Shown here: one piece after another, positions 7,030-15,154 of the stretch | Numbering within the stretch: position 1 is the first letter of the stretch | Layout: the number at the start of each line of letters is the position of its first letter | Source: Streptomyces acidiscabies | Lineage (GTDB): Bacteria > Actinomycetota > Actinomycetes > Streptomycetales > Streptomycetaceae | NCBI RefSeq assembly: GCF_020010905.1 | Contig: NZ_JAGJBY010000001.1 | Coordinates: 1,136,001 to 1,200,000 of the forward strand | Reading direction: 5' to 3' | DNA: 64,000 nucleotides | Program-made: the position numbers and the translations under genes | Notes under the pieces: generated by a model | The model's input: the letters and a program-made list of their open reading frames with translations, nothing else | What the model was told of the DNA's origin: nothing | Database searches by the model: none

Positions 7030-8145
7030 GTGGCAGCCACCCCCACCCGTGCCTCCGAGATCCTGTCCCGCCCGGTCACCATCAACGGCCTCACCCTCGC
7101 GAACCGCATCGCGATGGCCCCGATGACCCGCATGCAGTCCCCGGAGGGCATACCTGGGGAGGACGTCGCGTCGTACTACGCACGTCGTGCTACCGCAGGG
7201 GTAGGCCTGATCATCACCGAGGGGACGTACGTCGGTCACGACTCGGCGGGCGAGAGCGACCGCGTACCCCGCTTCCACGGCGAGGAGCAGCTCGCGGGCT
7301 GGGCGAAGGTCGCCGACGCCGTCCATGCGGCCGGCGGCCGGATCGTCCCGCAGCTCTGGCACATCGGCATGATCCGCAAGGCGGGCCAGCCGCCGTTCAC
7401 GGACGCCCCGCCGGTCGGCCCCTCCGGCCTGCGCGTCGACGGCACCGCCGACGGCCACACGATGACCCAGCGCGACCTGGACGACGTCATCGGCGCGTTC
7501 GCGCAGAGCGCCGCCGCCGCCGAACGCCTCGGCTTCGACGGCATCGAACTCCACGGCGCCCACGGCTACTTGATCGACCAGTTCCTGTGGGGCACGACCA
7601 ACCGCCGCACGGACGCGTACGGAGGCGACCCGGTCGCCCGTACCAAGTTCGCGGCCGAGATCGTCGCCGCCGTACGCGAGACCGTGTCCCCGGAGTTCCC
7701 GGTCATCTTCCGCTTCTCGCAGTGGAAGTACGACAATTACGACGCGCGGCTCGCCGAGACGCCGGAGGAGCTGGAGGCGATCCTCACGCCGCTCGCGGCG
7801 GCCGGGGTCGACGCCTTCCACGCGTCGACGCGCCGCTACTGGGAGCCGGAGTTCGACGGCGCCGACCTCAACCTCGCGGGCTGGGCCAAGAAGCTCACCG
7901 GCAGGCCGACGATCACCGTCGGCTCGGTCGGCCTCGACGCCGAGTTCAGCACGGCGTTCGCCGGGAAGGGGTCCGGGACGAAGGGCATCGACGACCTGCT
8001 GGAGCGCTTCGAGCGGGACGAGTTCGACGCGGTGGCCGTCGGGCGCGCGCTGCTCCAGGACCCGGAGTGGGCGGCGAAGGTGCTGGGCGGCCGGTCCGAG
8101 GAGCTGCGGGCGTTCGACCCGGCGTCGCTCCAGACGCTGAGCTGA
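7030..8145 (+). CDS. NADH:flavin oxidoreductase, Old Yellow Enzyme family
   Basis: 371 aa, GTG start. An FMN-binding TIM barrel that reduces activated C=C bonds of enones and nitro-olefins with NAD(P)H. Visible motifs: NRIAMAPMTRMQSPEGIPGE at the N-terminus (FMN contact), LWHIGM, DFELHGAHGYLIDQFL-like GIELHGAHGYLIDQFLWG with NRRTDAYGG (active-site His-Ala-His and substrate loop), and VAVGRALLQDPEW (phosphate-binding loop) near the C-terminus. Length and motif order are normal. It is a single cytoplasmic enzyme; physiological substrates of such proteins are usually reactive electrophiles. Confidence 0.95.
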   Translation: MAATPTRASEILSRPVTINGLTLANRIAMAPMTRMQSPEGIPGEDVASYYARRATAGVGLIITEGTYVGHDSAGESDRVPRFHGEEQLAGWAKVADAVHAAGGRIVPQLWHIGMIRKAGQPPFTDAPPVGPSGLRVDGTADGHTMTQRDLDDVIGAFAQSAAAAERLGFDGIELHGAHGYLIDQFLWGTTNRRTDAYGGDPVARTKFAAEIVAAVRETVSPEFPVIFRFSQWKYDNYDARLAETPEELEAILTPLAAAGVDAFHASTRRYWEPEFDGADLNLAGWAKKLTGRPTITVGSVGLDAEFSTAFAGKGSGTKGIDDLLERFERDEFDAVAVGRALLQDPEWAAKVLGGRSEELRAFDPASLQTLS

Positions 8146-8282
8146 GGCCCCACGCCTGCGCCCTACCCTTTTGTCACCCACACGAGTGAACTCCGGCCGG
8201 ATCGGCGGCTCGCTGGAACCCTTGTTCGAGGCGAGCCGTTGGGCGGGGCAGAGGCGGACAGTGGGAGACGAGAGGAGCAGGG

Positions 8283-9788
8283 ATGGCGGCGGAAGAGGTT
8301 CGTACGACGGCGGGTGCGGTCCGGGGCAGGCGTGAGGACGGCCTGACGGTGTTCCGGGGCATGCCCTTCGCCGCACCCCCGGTGGGCTCCGCCCGCTTCC
8401 AGGCGCCGACTCCTCCGGCGCCCTGGGCGGGCGTGCGGGACGCGTACGAGTTCGGCCCCCCGCCCCCGCAGGAGACCGGCCTCCAGGGCACCCCCGCCAC
8501 GGGTGGGGACGACTGGCTGACGGCGAACGTCTGGACGCCGGAGCCGGCCCCGCAGGCCCCGCGCCCGGTCATGGTCTGGATCTACGGCGGCGCCTACCGC
8601 GGGGGCCACGCGAGCAGCCCTGGCTACGACGCCCAGCACCTCTCCCGCAAGGGCGACGTCGTGGTCGTCACCTTCAACTACCGCGTAGGCATCGAGGGCT
8701 TCCTCCACATCGAGGGCGCCCCCGCCAACCGGGGCCTCCTCGACCAGATCGCCGCCCTGGAGTGGGTCCGCGACAACATCGCGGAGTTCGGCGGCGACCC
8801 CGGGAACGTCACGGTGTTCGGCGAGTCCGCGGGCGCGGGATCGGTCGCCGCGCTCCTCGCGGCGCCGTCGGCCCGGGGCCTCTTCCACCGCGCCATCGCC
8901 CAGAGCATCCCGGTCACGTACTTCTCCGCGCCCCTGGCCCGGGACATCGCGGCGGCGCTCGCGGCGGAGGCGGGCGTACGGCCGACGGCGGCCGACCTCG
9001 CGACGATCCCGCCGAGGAAACTCCCCGAGGCGGGCGAGGCCCTGTCGGCCAAGATGGCGGCGTACACGCGCTGGGGGCAGGTCGCGCCGACGTCCGTGCC
9101 GTACTCGCCGGTGGTGGACGGCGACATCCTGCCGAAGACCCCGTGGCAGGCGGCGAGCGCGGGCGAGGTGCGGGACATCGACCTCCTGATCGGCCACAAC
9201 TCCCAGGAGTACCGCCTCTTCACGGTCATGGGGAACCTCCTGGGCCGCATCACGGAGGACCAGGCGACGGCGGCGCTGCGCATGTACGCCCCCGGCGGAG
9301 GCGAGCCCGGCGAGCGCGCGTACCGCGAGGCCTTCCCGGACGCCACGGCGCAGGACCTCTTCGAACGCGTCCAGTCGGACTGGCTGTTCGCGATGCCGTC
9401 CCTGTACCTCGCGGAGGCCCAGCTGGCGGCAGGCGGCTCGGCCCACCTCTACGAACTGACCTGGACACCCCCGGCCCACGGCGGCATCCTGCGCGGCTGC
9501 CACGCCCTGGACGTCCCCCTCCTCTTCGGAACGTACGCGGCGGACATGGGCGCGGTCGTCTTCCCCGACGGCGAGGTCCCGCCGGACGCGGCCGACCTCA
9601 CCGCCCGCTTCCAGACGTCCTGGACATCCTTCGCCCGCACCGGCGACCCCGGCTGGGCGGCGTACGACCTGGAACGCGGGCTCACGCAGATCCTGGACAC
9701 CCCGTCGGAGGTCAGCCGCTACCCGGAGGAGACGGCGAGGGGGCTGTGGGAGGGGTACGAGTGGGAGGCGCTGCCGCTGGTGGACTGA
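8283..9788 (+). CDS. Type-B carboxylesterase / lipase
   Basis: 501 aa, alpha/beta-hydrolase. The nucleophile elbow is FGESAGAGS (about residues 180-188) and the oxyanion segment is VWIYGGAYRGG (about 98-108). The acidic residue is probably in GHNSQEY and the catalytic His in GCHALDVPLLFG. No signal peptide is seen, so it is probably cytoplasmic. Such enzymes hydrolyse esters of hydrophobic substrates and are common single genes in Streptomyces. It follows the OYE gene by 137 bp, so a shared transcript is possible but not evident. Confidence 0.95.
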   Translation: MAAEEVRTTAGAVRGRREDGLTVFRGMPFAAPPVGSARFQAPTPPAPWAGVRDAYEFGPPPPQETGLQGTPATGGDDWLTANVWTPEPAPQAPRPVMVWIYGGAYRGGHASSPGYDAQHLSRKGDVVVVTFNYRVGIEGFLHIEGAPANRGLLDQIAALEWVRDNIAEFGGDPGNVTVFGESAGAGSVAALLAAPSARGLFHRAIAQSIPVTYFSAPLARDIAAALAAEAGVRPTAADLATIPPRKLPEAGEALSAKMAAYTRWGQVAPTSVPYSPVVDGDILPKTPWQAASAGEVRDIDLLIGHNSQEYRLFTVMGNLLGRITEDQATAALRMYAPGGGEPGERAYREAFPDATAQDLFERVQSDWLFAMPSLYLAEAQLAAGGSAHLYELTWTPPAHGGILRGCHALDVPLLFGTYAADMGAVVFPDGEVPPDAADLTARFQTSWTSFARTGDPGWAAYDLERGLTQILDTPSEVSRYPEETARGLWEGYEWEALPLVD

Positions 9789-9925
9789 CGGGGTGGGGGT
9801 GACCGGGGTTGGGCTGACGGGGTCGGCGAGGGGAGGAGGGCTGGATCACCGGCGGTGGCGAGGCGAGGGCGTCGTGCAGGTCGGCGCGGCAGCAGAGGGG
9901 CTCGCGCTGGCGAGGCCGGAGCGGC

Positions 9926-10051
9926 GGGGTGCTGCGCTGGCGAGGCCGGTGTGGCGGAGGCGTTGCGCTGAGGGGGGCCGAGCGGTGAGGGGTGCTGCGC
10001 TGGCGAGGCCGGTGTGGCGGAGGCGTTGCGCTGAGGGGGGCCGAGCGGTGA
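9926..10051. repeat. 63-bp perfect tandem repeat, two copies, with degenerate flanking copies
   Basis: Positions 9926-9988 and 9989-10051 are identical. The unit contains GCTGCGCTGGCGAGGCCGG and GAGGGGGGCCGAGCGG. Diverged partial copies (GCGCTGGCGAGGCCGGAGC and GCGCTGGCGCGGCCGGACC types) flank it from about 9897 to 10130. 63 is a multiple of three, so both strands stay open as repetitive Arg/Pro-rich frames, but these have no start signals or family. The array fills the space between convergent genes. Confidence 0.85.
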
Positions 10052-10142
10052 GGGGCGTTGCGCTGGCGCGGCCGGACCAGCAGAGGTGCTGCGCTGGCGA
10101 GGCCCGAGCGGTGGAGGCGTTGCGCTGACGCCCCCGGTGACC

Positions 10143-10679
10143 TCAGCCCCGTACTCTCTCCGCGATCACCCGGGCGCACGCCAGGGACTCGGTGCGGCTC
10201 GTGTCCACGACGACGTCGTACCGGACCCCCGCGTGAGCGGCCTCCGCCTGGGACGCGGCCATCCCCGGCACCCGGTCCCCCCGAGCGATCTCCCGCCCGG
10301 CGGCGACCTGCGCATCACACCGCACCCCCACCCACAGCACATCCACCCCGTCGAAGACCTTCTCCCACCGCTGCTGTCCGTCAGCCCCACCGAGCAGTAC
10401 GTCATCGACGATCACCCGCCCCCCGGCCCGAGCCACCGCCGCGACCCCTTCCCGCCAAGCCGCCTCGGCCGCCTTGAACTCTGCCCCCACCCGGATACTC
10501 CCGTCCGCCTCGAACAGAATCCCCTCCTCGGAGTTCTGCATCTTCCGAGGCAGCGCCTCCACGAACGAATCCACCCCGAAAGCCATCCAGGCCCCCGGCA
10601 GAATCTCCTGAAGACACCGAACGATCCCGGACTTCCCGGAACTGGACCCACCGTTGAGAAAAACGACCCGAGTACCCAT
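10143..10679 (-). CDS. cpt: Chloramphenicol 3-O-phosphotransferase homologue (CPT)
   Basis: 178 aa, the same length as the CPT of the chloramphenicol producer S. venezuelae and similar throughout by recall: Walker [16 protein letters not shown] (residues 10-24), catalytic Asp37 within [32 protein letters not shown] and the end [11 protein letters not shown] transfers the gamma-phosphate of ATP to the C-3 hydroxyl of chloramphenicol, inactivating it. No chloramphenicol biosynthesis genes are in the window, so this is probably a stand-alone resistance or metabolite kinase. The start ATG at 10679 gives the canonical N-terminus. Confidence 0.93.
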   Translation of the reverse strand: MGTRVVFLNGGSSSGKSGIVRCLQEILPGAWMAFGVDSFVEALPRKMQNSEEGILFEADGSIRVGAEFKAAEAAWREGVAAVARAGGRVIVDDVLLGGADGQQRWEKVFDGVDVLWVGVRCDAQVAAGREIARGDRVPGMAASQAEAAHAGVRYDVVVDTSRTESLACARVIAERVRG

Positions 10680-10799
10680 ACCCCCACAGTAGGAGCCCCC
10701 CGCACCCCCCGGACAACGGATTTCCGCCCCTCCCCACCGGCCGTTTCCACCCCCACCCGCCTACTCTGGACCCACCACCCCCGGCCGGAAACCCACACC

Positions 10800-11366
10800 A
10801 TGAACCACGCCCAGCTCACCGCCCTAGGCCGAGCCCTCCGCCTTCTGGGCGAACACGGCGACGCGCTGACCGGCGACACCCCGGACGCCAAGCTCCACGA
10901 GATGAAGGCGGACATCCAGCGAGCCCTGGACCTGCTGGACGACAGCGTGGAGGGCGCGGCCCCGGTGACCCGCTGCGCCGAGCACCCCTACGGCCCCGTC
11001 GACGCGGAGGCCCCCGACGGCTGCCTCCTGTGCGAGACCCGCCGCAGAACGGCCCGCCGCTCGGAACTGAACGGCTCGCCCCCGCCCCCGCAGATCCCGA
11101 CGACCCCCAGCAGGTACGGCGTACGGGAGGACCGCCCGCAACCCCAGCAACGCTGGCTCCCGGAGCTGTGGAACGGCCAGGAGTGGCAACTGTGCGGCAC
11201 CCCCCGCAGGGACCGCCGAGAGGCGGAGGCATTCATCGCGGCGGCGCGCAGGGGCCCGCGCCCGGCGATGGCGTACCGCTTGGTCCACGAGTTCACGGAC
11301 TACGAGGTACTACGGGTATGGGGTACCCCCCTGAAGGTGGACATCGAGCCCTTGGGCAACCTCTGA
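10800..11366 (+). CDS. Hypothetical protein with Cys pair region
   Basis: 188 aa from ATG 10800. Residues 1-50 are helical (LTALGRALRLLGEHGDALTG ... DIQRALDLLDDS). A central patch CAEHPYGPVDAEAPDGCLLC could hold a metal (C, H, CxxC). The C-terminal part, LWNGQEWQLCGTPRRDRREAE, is followed by a beta-strand segment. I do not recognise the family. The 3' end includes one of the dispersed words (GAGGTACTACGGG at 11304), translated as part of YEVLRVWGT. The start is supported only by position: no strong ribosome site is visible. Confidence 0.65.
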   Translation: MNHAQLTALGRALRLLGEHGDALTGDTPDAKLHEMKADIQRALDLLDDSVEGAAPVTRCAEHPYGPVDAEAPDGCLLCETRRRTARRSELNGSPPPPQIPTTPSRYGVREDRPQPQQRWLPELWNGQEWQLCGTPRRDRREAEAFIAAARRGPRPAMAYRLVHEFTDYEVLRVWGTPLKVDIEPLGNL

Positions 11367-11375
11367 ACCTGCCTT

Positions 11376-11416
11376 AGCTCCCAGGTACTACACCTCTAAC
11401 CCGCAGGTACTACGCT
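11376..11416. repeat. Two copies of the dispersed AGGTACTAC word between genes
   Basis: CTCCCAGGTACTACACC and CGCAGGTACTACGC lie 22 bp apart, directly after the stop at 11366 and reaching the end of murQ. They belong to the dispersed family described in the findings. Confidence 0.6.
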
Positions 11417-12336
11417 CCGCGATGCGCGGCGAGCGCACTCCGCAGCTGCCCCCCGGCCTCCGCCAGCAACCGCCGGGCGGTCCCCGCGTCCACCCCCGCG
11501 AGCAGCATGAGCACCGCGTCCTTCACCTCGCCCCCGGTAGCCGTGAGCGCGGCCTCGATCTCGTCGTCCTCGGCCCCGGTCGCGACGCCGACGATCCGCC
11601 GGGACCGGGCCCGCAGCTTCTCGTTGGACGCGCGTACGTCGACCATGAGGTTCCCGTACGTCTTCCCGAGCCGGATCATGGTGATCGTGGAGATCATGTT
11701 GAGGACGAGCTTCTGAGCGGTCCCGGCCTTGAGCCGAGTGGACCCGGCGAGCAGCTCGCCGCCCACGACGACCTCGATCCCGTACTCGGCGGCGCTCCCC
11801 AGAGCACTGCCGGGATTACAGGCGATCCCGATGGTCAGGGCCCCTCTACCCCGTGCGTACTCCACCCCGCCTACCGCGTAAGGGGTACGCCCAGAGGCTG
11901 ACACCCCCACGACGGAGTCGTCCCCCGTGAGAGCCACCCCCCGAAGATCCCGCACAGCCAACTCCCGGGAATCCTCGGCCCCCTCAACAGAATCGACAAG
12001 AGCCCCCACCCCACCGGCGATAAGCCCCACGACTTGCCCGGAAGAGGTATTAAAAGTGGGCGGACACTCGGAAGCATCCAAAACCCCCAACCGCCCAGCG
12101 GTCCCGGCCCCCATATAAATCAACCGCCCCCCACGCCCCATCCGCAGGGCAATGGCATCAACGGCGGCAGAAATAACAGGCAACTGGGTAGCGACAGCAG
12201 CGGGAACGCCGGCATCTTCACGATTCATGAGCCGAGCGATATCAAGCGTAGGCAGCTCATCAATCCGAGCGAAGTCGGCACGAAAGGACTCGGTGGGAAG
12301 GGAGGAGAGCTGAGAGAGAAGGTCGGAGGAGGACAT
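11410..12336 (-). CDS. murQ: N-acetylmuramic acid 6-phosphate etherase
   Basis: 308 aa. MurQ cleaves the lactyl ether of MurNAc-6-phosphate to give GlcNAc-6-phosphate and D-lactate, an entry step of peptidoglycan recycling in the cytoplasm. A SIS-domain core is visible: MGAGTAGRLGVLDASECPPTF (sugar-phosphate loop and catalytic Glu), GVSASGRTPYAVGG, and the signature AGSTRLKAGTAQKLVLNM. The C-terminal UBA-like helices (EAALTATGGEVKDAVLMLLAG) are present. The RpiR-type regulator lies upstream on the same strand, with 113 bp between. That gap and the lack of a clear SD (GAAAGAG 13 nt away) suggest a separate start site or a processed leader. Confidence 0.97.
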   Translation of the reverse strand: MSSSDLLSQLSSLPTESFRADFARIDELPTLDIARLMNREDAGVPAAVATQLPVISAAVDAIALRMGRGGRLIYMGAGTAGRLGVLDASECPPTFNTSSGQVVGLIAGGVGALVDSVEGAEDSRELAVRDLRGVALTGDDSVVGVSASGRTPYAVGGVEYARGRGALTIGIACNPGSALGSAAEYGIEVVVGGELLAGSTRLKAGTAQKLVLNMISTITMIRLGKTYGNLMVDVRASNEKLRARSRRIVGVATGAEDDEIEAALTATGGEVKDAVLMLLAGVDAGTARRLLAEAGGQLRSALAAHRGA

Positions 12337-12380
12337 AAAAAGACGGCTCTTTCAATCCAAGGGTTTGTGCACCTACCTCT

Positions 12381-12424
12381 AGGGGCGCGGGGAACTGCGC
12401 GATCAGCCACGACTCACCCGCAGC
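12381..12424. repeat. Short Streptomyces intergenic repeat
   Basis: The segment beginning AGGGGCGCGGGGAACTGCGC and ending GACTCACCCGCAG matches, from memory, a short intergenic element seen in many copies in Streptomyces genomes. Only this one copy is in the window. It lies in the 113-bp gap between the RpiR regulator and murQ. Confidence 0.45.
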
Positions 12425-12449
12425 CCGAACGAAAGATCACCCCTACGGT

Positions 12450-13334
12450 CTACCGATGCCGATGGGCCAACGCCTCGTACGACGCAGCCAACGCGGGAGC
12501 CGCAGCTTCATAATTTCGCTGAGCAACTCCCACGAACAGACAGTCCACCACCAGTAACTGCCCGGTCCGCGACGCCATGGCCGCAGGCCGCAACTCACTC
12601 TCTCGGGTGGAGGAAGTGGTCAACACATGATCTGCGTACTGAGTGACCGCACCATTCACCCGCCCGGTAATGGCAATAGTGGTAGCCCCTCGCTCGAACG
12701 CGACCCGCAGCGGCTCGATCACATCCCCGGTGGACCCGGAATGCGTAATGGCGACGGCAACATCCCCGCCCCGCAACTGCACCGCATTGGTCACCGCAAG
12801 ATGAGGATCACTGTGCGCATGGGCAACAATCCCGATACGCAGAAACTTCTGCACAAGATCCTGAGCGACAAGCCCGGAAGCCCCGACGCCATAAACATCG
12901 ACGCGCCGAGCAGAAGCGGCGGCAGAAACAGCGGCTCCGAGCTGAACGGTATCGAGCCCGGCGGCGGTATCGGCCAACGTCTGCTGCTCGGCATGAGCAA
13001 GCTTGGTGACGACGTCACCGATGGGATCGTCGACGGAAATATCCGTGGTCAGCACGGGTGCCCGCCCGGACTGCTGATGCGCCGCGAGCCCGGCGAGAGC
13101 GAGCCGAAGATCGCGGTACCCGGGATACCCCAGTACCCGAGCGGTACGGACGACGGTCGCCTCACTGGTCCCCGTCCGCTCCGCGAGCCCGGTGACGGTG
13201 AGCGCCGCGCACCCCGCGGGGTCCCCCGCGACGGCCTCGGCGACCCGCTGCATGGACCGGGTCATGGAGGGAGCGAGCGTACGTACCTTGGCCGCGAGCG
13301 CGCCGCCGAAAATTTCTTTCACGTCACGGGTCAC
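12450..13334 (-). CDS. MurR/RpiR-family regulator with SIS domain
   Basis: 294 aa, GTG start. Residues about 1-80 are the RpiR helix-turn-helix (LTVTGLAERTGTSEATVVRTARVLGYPGYRDLR). Residues about 120-260 are a sugar-isomerase (SIS) effector domain (VDVYGVGASGLVAQDLVQKF, AITHSGSTGDVIEPL). It sits upstream of murQ on the same strand and probably senses MurNAc-6-P or a related phosphosugar. Two TGAAA-type inverted repeats cover its start (13308-13353). Codon 260 is TTA (plus-strand taa at 12555-12557), so full translation should need the bldA leucyl-tRNA. Confidence 0.93.
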   Translation of the reverse strand: MTRDVKEIFGGALAAKVRTLAPSMTRSMQRVAEAVAGDPAGCAALTVTGLAERTGTSEATVVRTARVLGYPGYRDLRLALAGLAAHQQSGRAPVLTTDISVDDPIGDVVTKLAHAEQQTLADTAAGLDTVQLGAAVSAAASARRVDVYGVGASGLVAQDLVQKFLRIGIVAHAHSDPHLAVTNAVQLRGGDVAVAITHSGSTGDVIEPLRVAFERGATTIAITGRVNGAVTQYADHVLTTSSTRESELRPAAMASRTGQLLVVDCLFVGVAQRNYEAAAPALAASYEALAHRHR

Positions 13335-13353
13335 ACTCTGAAAGATATTTTCA
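13308..13353. promoter_or_regulatory. Pair of RpiR-type operator candidates
   Basis: On the minus strand, TGAAAGAAATTTTC (13308-13321, inside the first codons) and TGAAAATATCTTTCA (13339-13353, just before the GTG) share the half-sites GAAA/TTTC. Their centres are about 31 bp apart, roughly three DNA turns, so two dimers could bind one face. AT-rich words like these stand out here. Autoregulation is inferred. Confidence 0.6.
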
Positions 13354-13390
13354 TTTCGGTGACCGGGTCAAGAGTGCGCACAATGAAGAC

Positions 13391-13789
13391 ATGAGCACCG
13401 ACCCCGTAGACCCCGTAAGCCCCCTGGAGCAGGCCCTGCACAGGGCCCGCGCCCTGGTCCTCGCCGACCTGGTCGCGGGCGAGGTCGCCGAGGCGGACGT
13501 GGTGTCGCTGGTCGAGGAGTCGGTCGTACAGCGCCGCTGGTGGGTGGAGCAGTGGCCGGACGGCGCGCAGTACGTCGCGGGTCTGGTCGCGCAGGACGTA
13601 CAGGACGCACTACTGGAGAGGTACGGCCGCTGGCCCCTGTGCCCGGTCTGCGGCTCCGGCGACCCGCACGCGCTGGACGTCGAACCGGAGCTGGGCCCCG
13701 ACCCGCACTGGGTCTGCCACAAGGCCGGCGTGAAGGTCGCGGCGGTCGGCGCCCTCGGCGCCGGCCGGAGCGGACCGCCGTCCTCATGA
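13391..13789 (+). CDS. Hypothetical protein with zinc-finger-like C-terminus
   Basis: 132 aa, ATG 13391. Residues 1-80 are helical (EQALHRARALVLADLVAGEV ... WWVEQWPDGAQYVAGL). The C-terminal part, WPLCPVCGSGDPHALDVEP followed by HWVCH, can bind zinc through CxxC plus a later C/H. Its stop overlaps the start of the DUF4031 gene (ATGA), so the pair forms one transcript. The 56-bp space to the divergent RpiR gene contains that gene's operators, so control may be shared. Function unknown. Confidence 0.8.
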   Translation: MSTDPVDPVSPLEQALHRARALVLADLVAGEVAEADVVSLVEESVVQRRWWVEQWPDGAQYVAGLVAQDVQDALLERYGRWPLCPVCGSGDPHALDVEPELGPDPHWVCHKAGVKVAAVGALGAGRSGPPSS

Positions 13790-14076
13790 CCGTCTACATC
13801 GACCCGCCCACCTGGCCCGGCCACGGCCGCCTCTGGTCCCACCTGGTCAGCGACGTCTCCTACGACGAACTCCACGCGTTCGCCGAGAAGTTGGGAGTCC
13901 CGCCGAGAGCCTTCGAGCGCGATCACTACGACATCCCCGCACAGCGTTACGCCGACGTGGTGGCCGCCGGAGCCGTCGAGGTCAGCAGCCGCGAGGTCGT
14001 ACGGCTCCTGCACGGCGCGGGTCTGCGCCGCCGCAAGGCGAGCGTCCCTCAGAGCCGGTACCGCCGCAGCTCGTAG
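13786..14076 (+). CDS. DUF4031 domain protein
   Basis: 96 aa, coupled by ATGA to the gene before. The DUF4031 signature is complete: VYIDPPTWPGHGRLWSHLVSD, then SYDELHAFAEKLGVPPRAF and the basic end LLHGAGLRRRK. The domain is found alone or fused in actinobacteria and proteobacteria and has no proven function. The last 28 bp overlap the convergent GNAT-fusion gene. Confidence 0.9.
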   Translation: MTVYIDPPTWPGHGRLWSHLVSDVSYDELHAFAEKLGVPPRAFERDHYDIPAQRYADVVAAGAVEVSSREVVRLLHGAGLRRRKASVPQSRYRRSS

Positions 14077-15137
14077 GCGTCCCCCTCCGGATCGGTCCCC
14101 ACCTCGACGAACCCGGCCCGCTCCAACACCGCTTTGGAAGCAAGGTTCTTGGGCGCGACGACGGCGAACACGCTGTCCACGTCCCCCTGTTCACGCCCGA
14201 GCGCCCACTCCCCGACGGCCCGCACCGCCTCCGTCGCGAACCCGTTCCCGCGCGCCTCGGGGACGACGTCGTACCCGATCTCCGTACGCCCGTCCCCGTC
14301 CGGCGCCGCGTGGAAACCGAGGCTCCCGATCGCCAGCCCGTCCGCGCGCCGCACGAGCACGAACAGCCCGAACTCCGCCCGCAGGACGCCCTTTTCGTAC
14401 GAGGAGAACACCAGCCCGGCGGCCTCGCGCGTCCCGTCCAGGGGCCCGTCCCCGAGCCAGTCGAACCCGCCGTCGCCGCCCACCCACAGCTCGGCGAGCA
14501 CGGCCGGGGTGGCGGACTCCAGCGTGAGCCGATCGGTGGGCAGGACAAGGTTGTTGTGCCAGCGCCAGCGCAACACCGGTGCGCGGCCCGGCAGTTCACC
14601 GCGCCCGGTCGCCCACAGCAGCGTCTCCCAGGGGTCGAGCGCCGGACGCACCTCGGGAAAGATCCGCTGGAGCACGAACTCGGCGAGTTCCGGGGCGGGT
14701 TGGTAGGCGGCGTCCAGGCCGCGCGCGATGTCGTGGGTGTGCAGCAGGACTTCGGCGACCCCCATCGCCGCGAACCCCTGCCGGTTCGCGCCCCGGAAGG
14801 GCGCCGGGTGGTACGCCCGCACACGCGGGGGCGTGGTCCGTACGGCCGCCGCGAGCACCGCACCGGCCGCCTCGATCACGTCCACCACACCGGAGTCGGC
14901 CGTCCCGCCCTCGAACCGGAGCCCGAAGGGCAGGTACGCGCCCTGCACCCGGCCCGCCAACTGCCCGGCATATCCCAGGAGTTCGTACGCGATGTGCTCG
15001 GCGGTAGCCCGGCAGCTCCACTCCAGGCCCGAGGCCGGGGTGCCCGCCCAGTCCCGGTCCGCGAGCGCCCGCAGCAGCGTGACGCTCTCCGCGACGGCCG
15101 CGTCCAGTTGATCTCCGCCCGAAAGACTTCTCCGCAT
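14049..15137 (-). CDS. Fusion of mycothiol-dependent-isomerase-like (DinB fold) and GNAT acetyltransferase domains
   Basis: 362 aa. Residues about 1-215 resemble the maleylpyruvate isomerase N-terminal/DinB four-helix fold: WSCRATAEHIAYELLGYAGQ near the start and MGVAEVLLHTHDIARGLD, with histidines suited to a divalent metal. Residues about 235-362 are a GNAT domain of the RimJ/RimL type (IGYDVVPEARGNGFATEAVRAV is the acetyl-CoA loop, then NLASKAVLERAGFVEVG). GNATs transfer acetyl groups from acetyl-CoA to amines. The linkage suggests the DinB-like part supplies a substrate or thiol. Small neighbours include another MDMPI-type protein at 15853. Confidence 0.88.
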   Translation of the reverse strand: MRRSLSGGDQLDAAVAESVTLLRALADRDWAGTPASGLEWSCRATAEHIAYELLGYAGQLAGRVQGAYLPFGLRFEGGTADSGVVDVIEAAGAVLAAAVRTTPPRVRAYHPAPFRGANRQGFAAMGVAEVLLHTHDIARGLDAAYQPAPELAEFVLQRIFPEVRPALDPWETLLWATGRGELPGRAPVLRWRWHNNLVLPTDRLTLESATPAVLAELWVGGDGGFDWLGDGPLDGTREAAGLVFSSYEKGVLRAEFGLFVLVRRADGLAIGSLGFHAAPDGDGRTEIGYDVVPEARGNGFATEAVRAVGEWALGREQGDVDSVFAVVAPKNLASKAVLERAGFVEVGTDPEGDAYELRRYRL

Positions 15138-15154
15138 GACGTGAGCGTAGGGCC

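Noticed and set aside
9712..10179. Pro/Arg/Ser-rich frame across the 63-bp repeats
   Set aside because: Stays open only because the repeat length is a multiple of three; overlaps the esterase 3' end and the CPT gene, and lacks a start signal.
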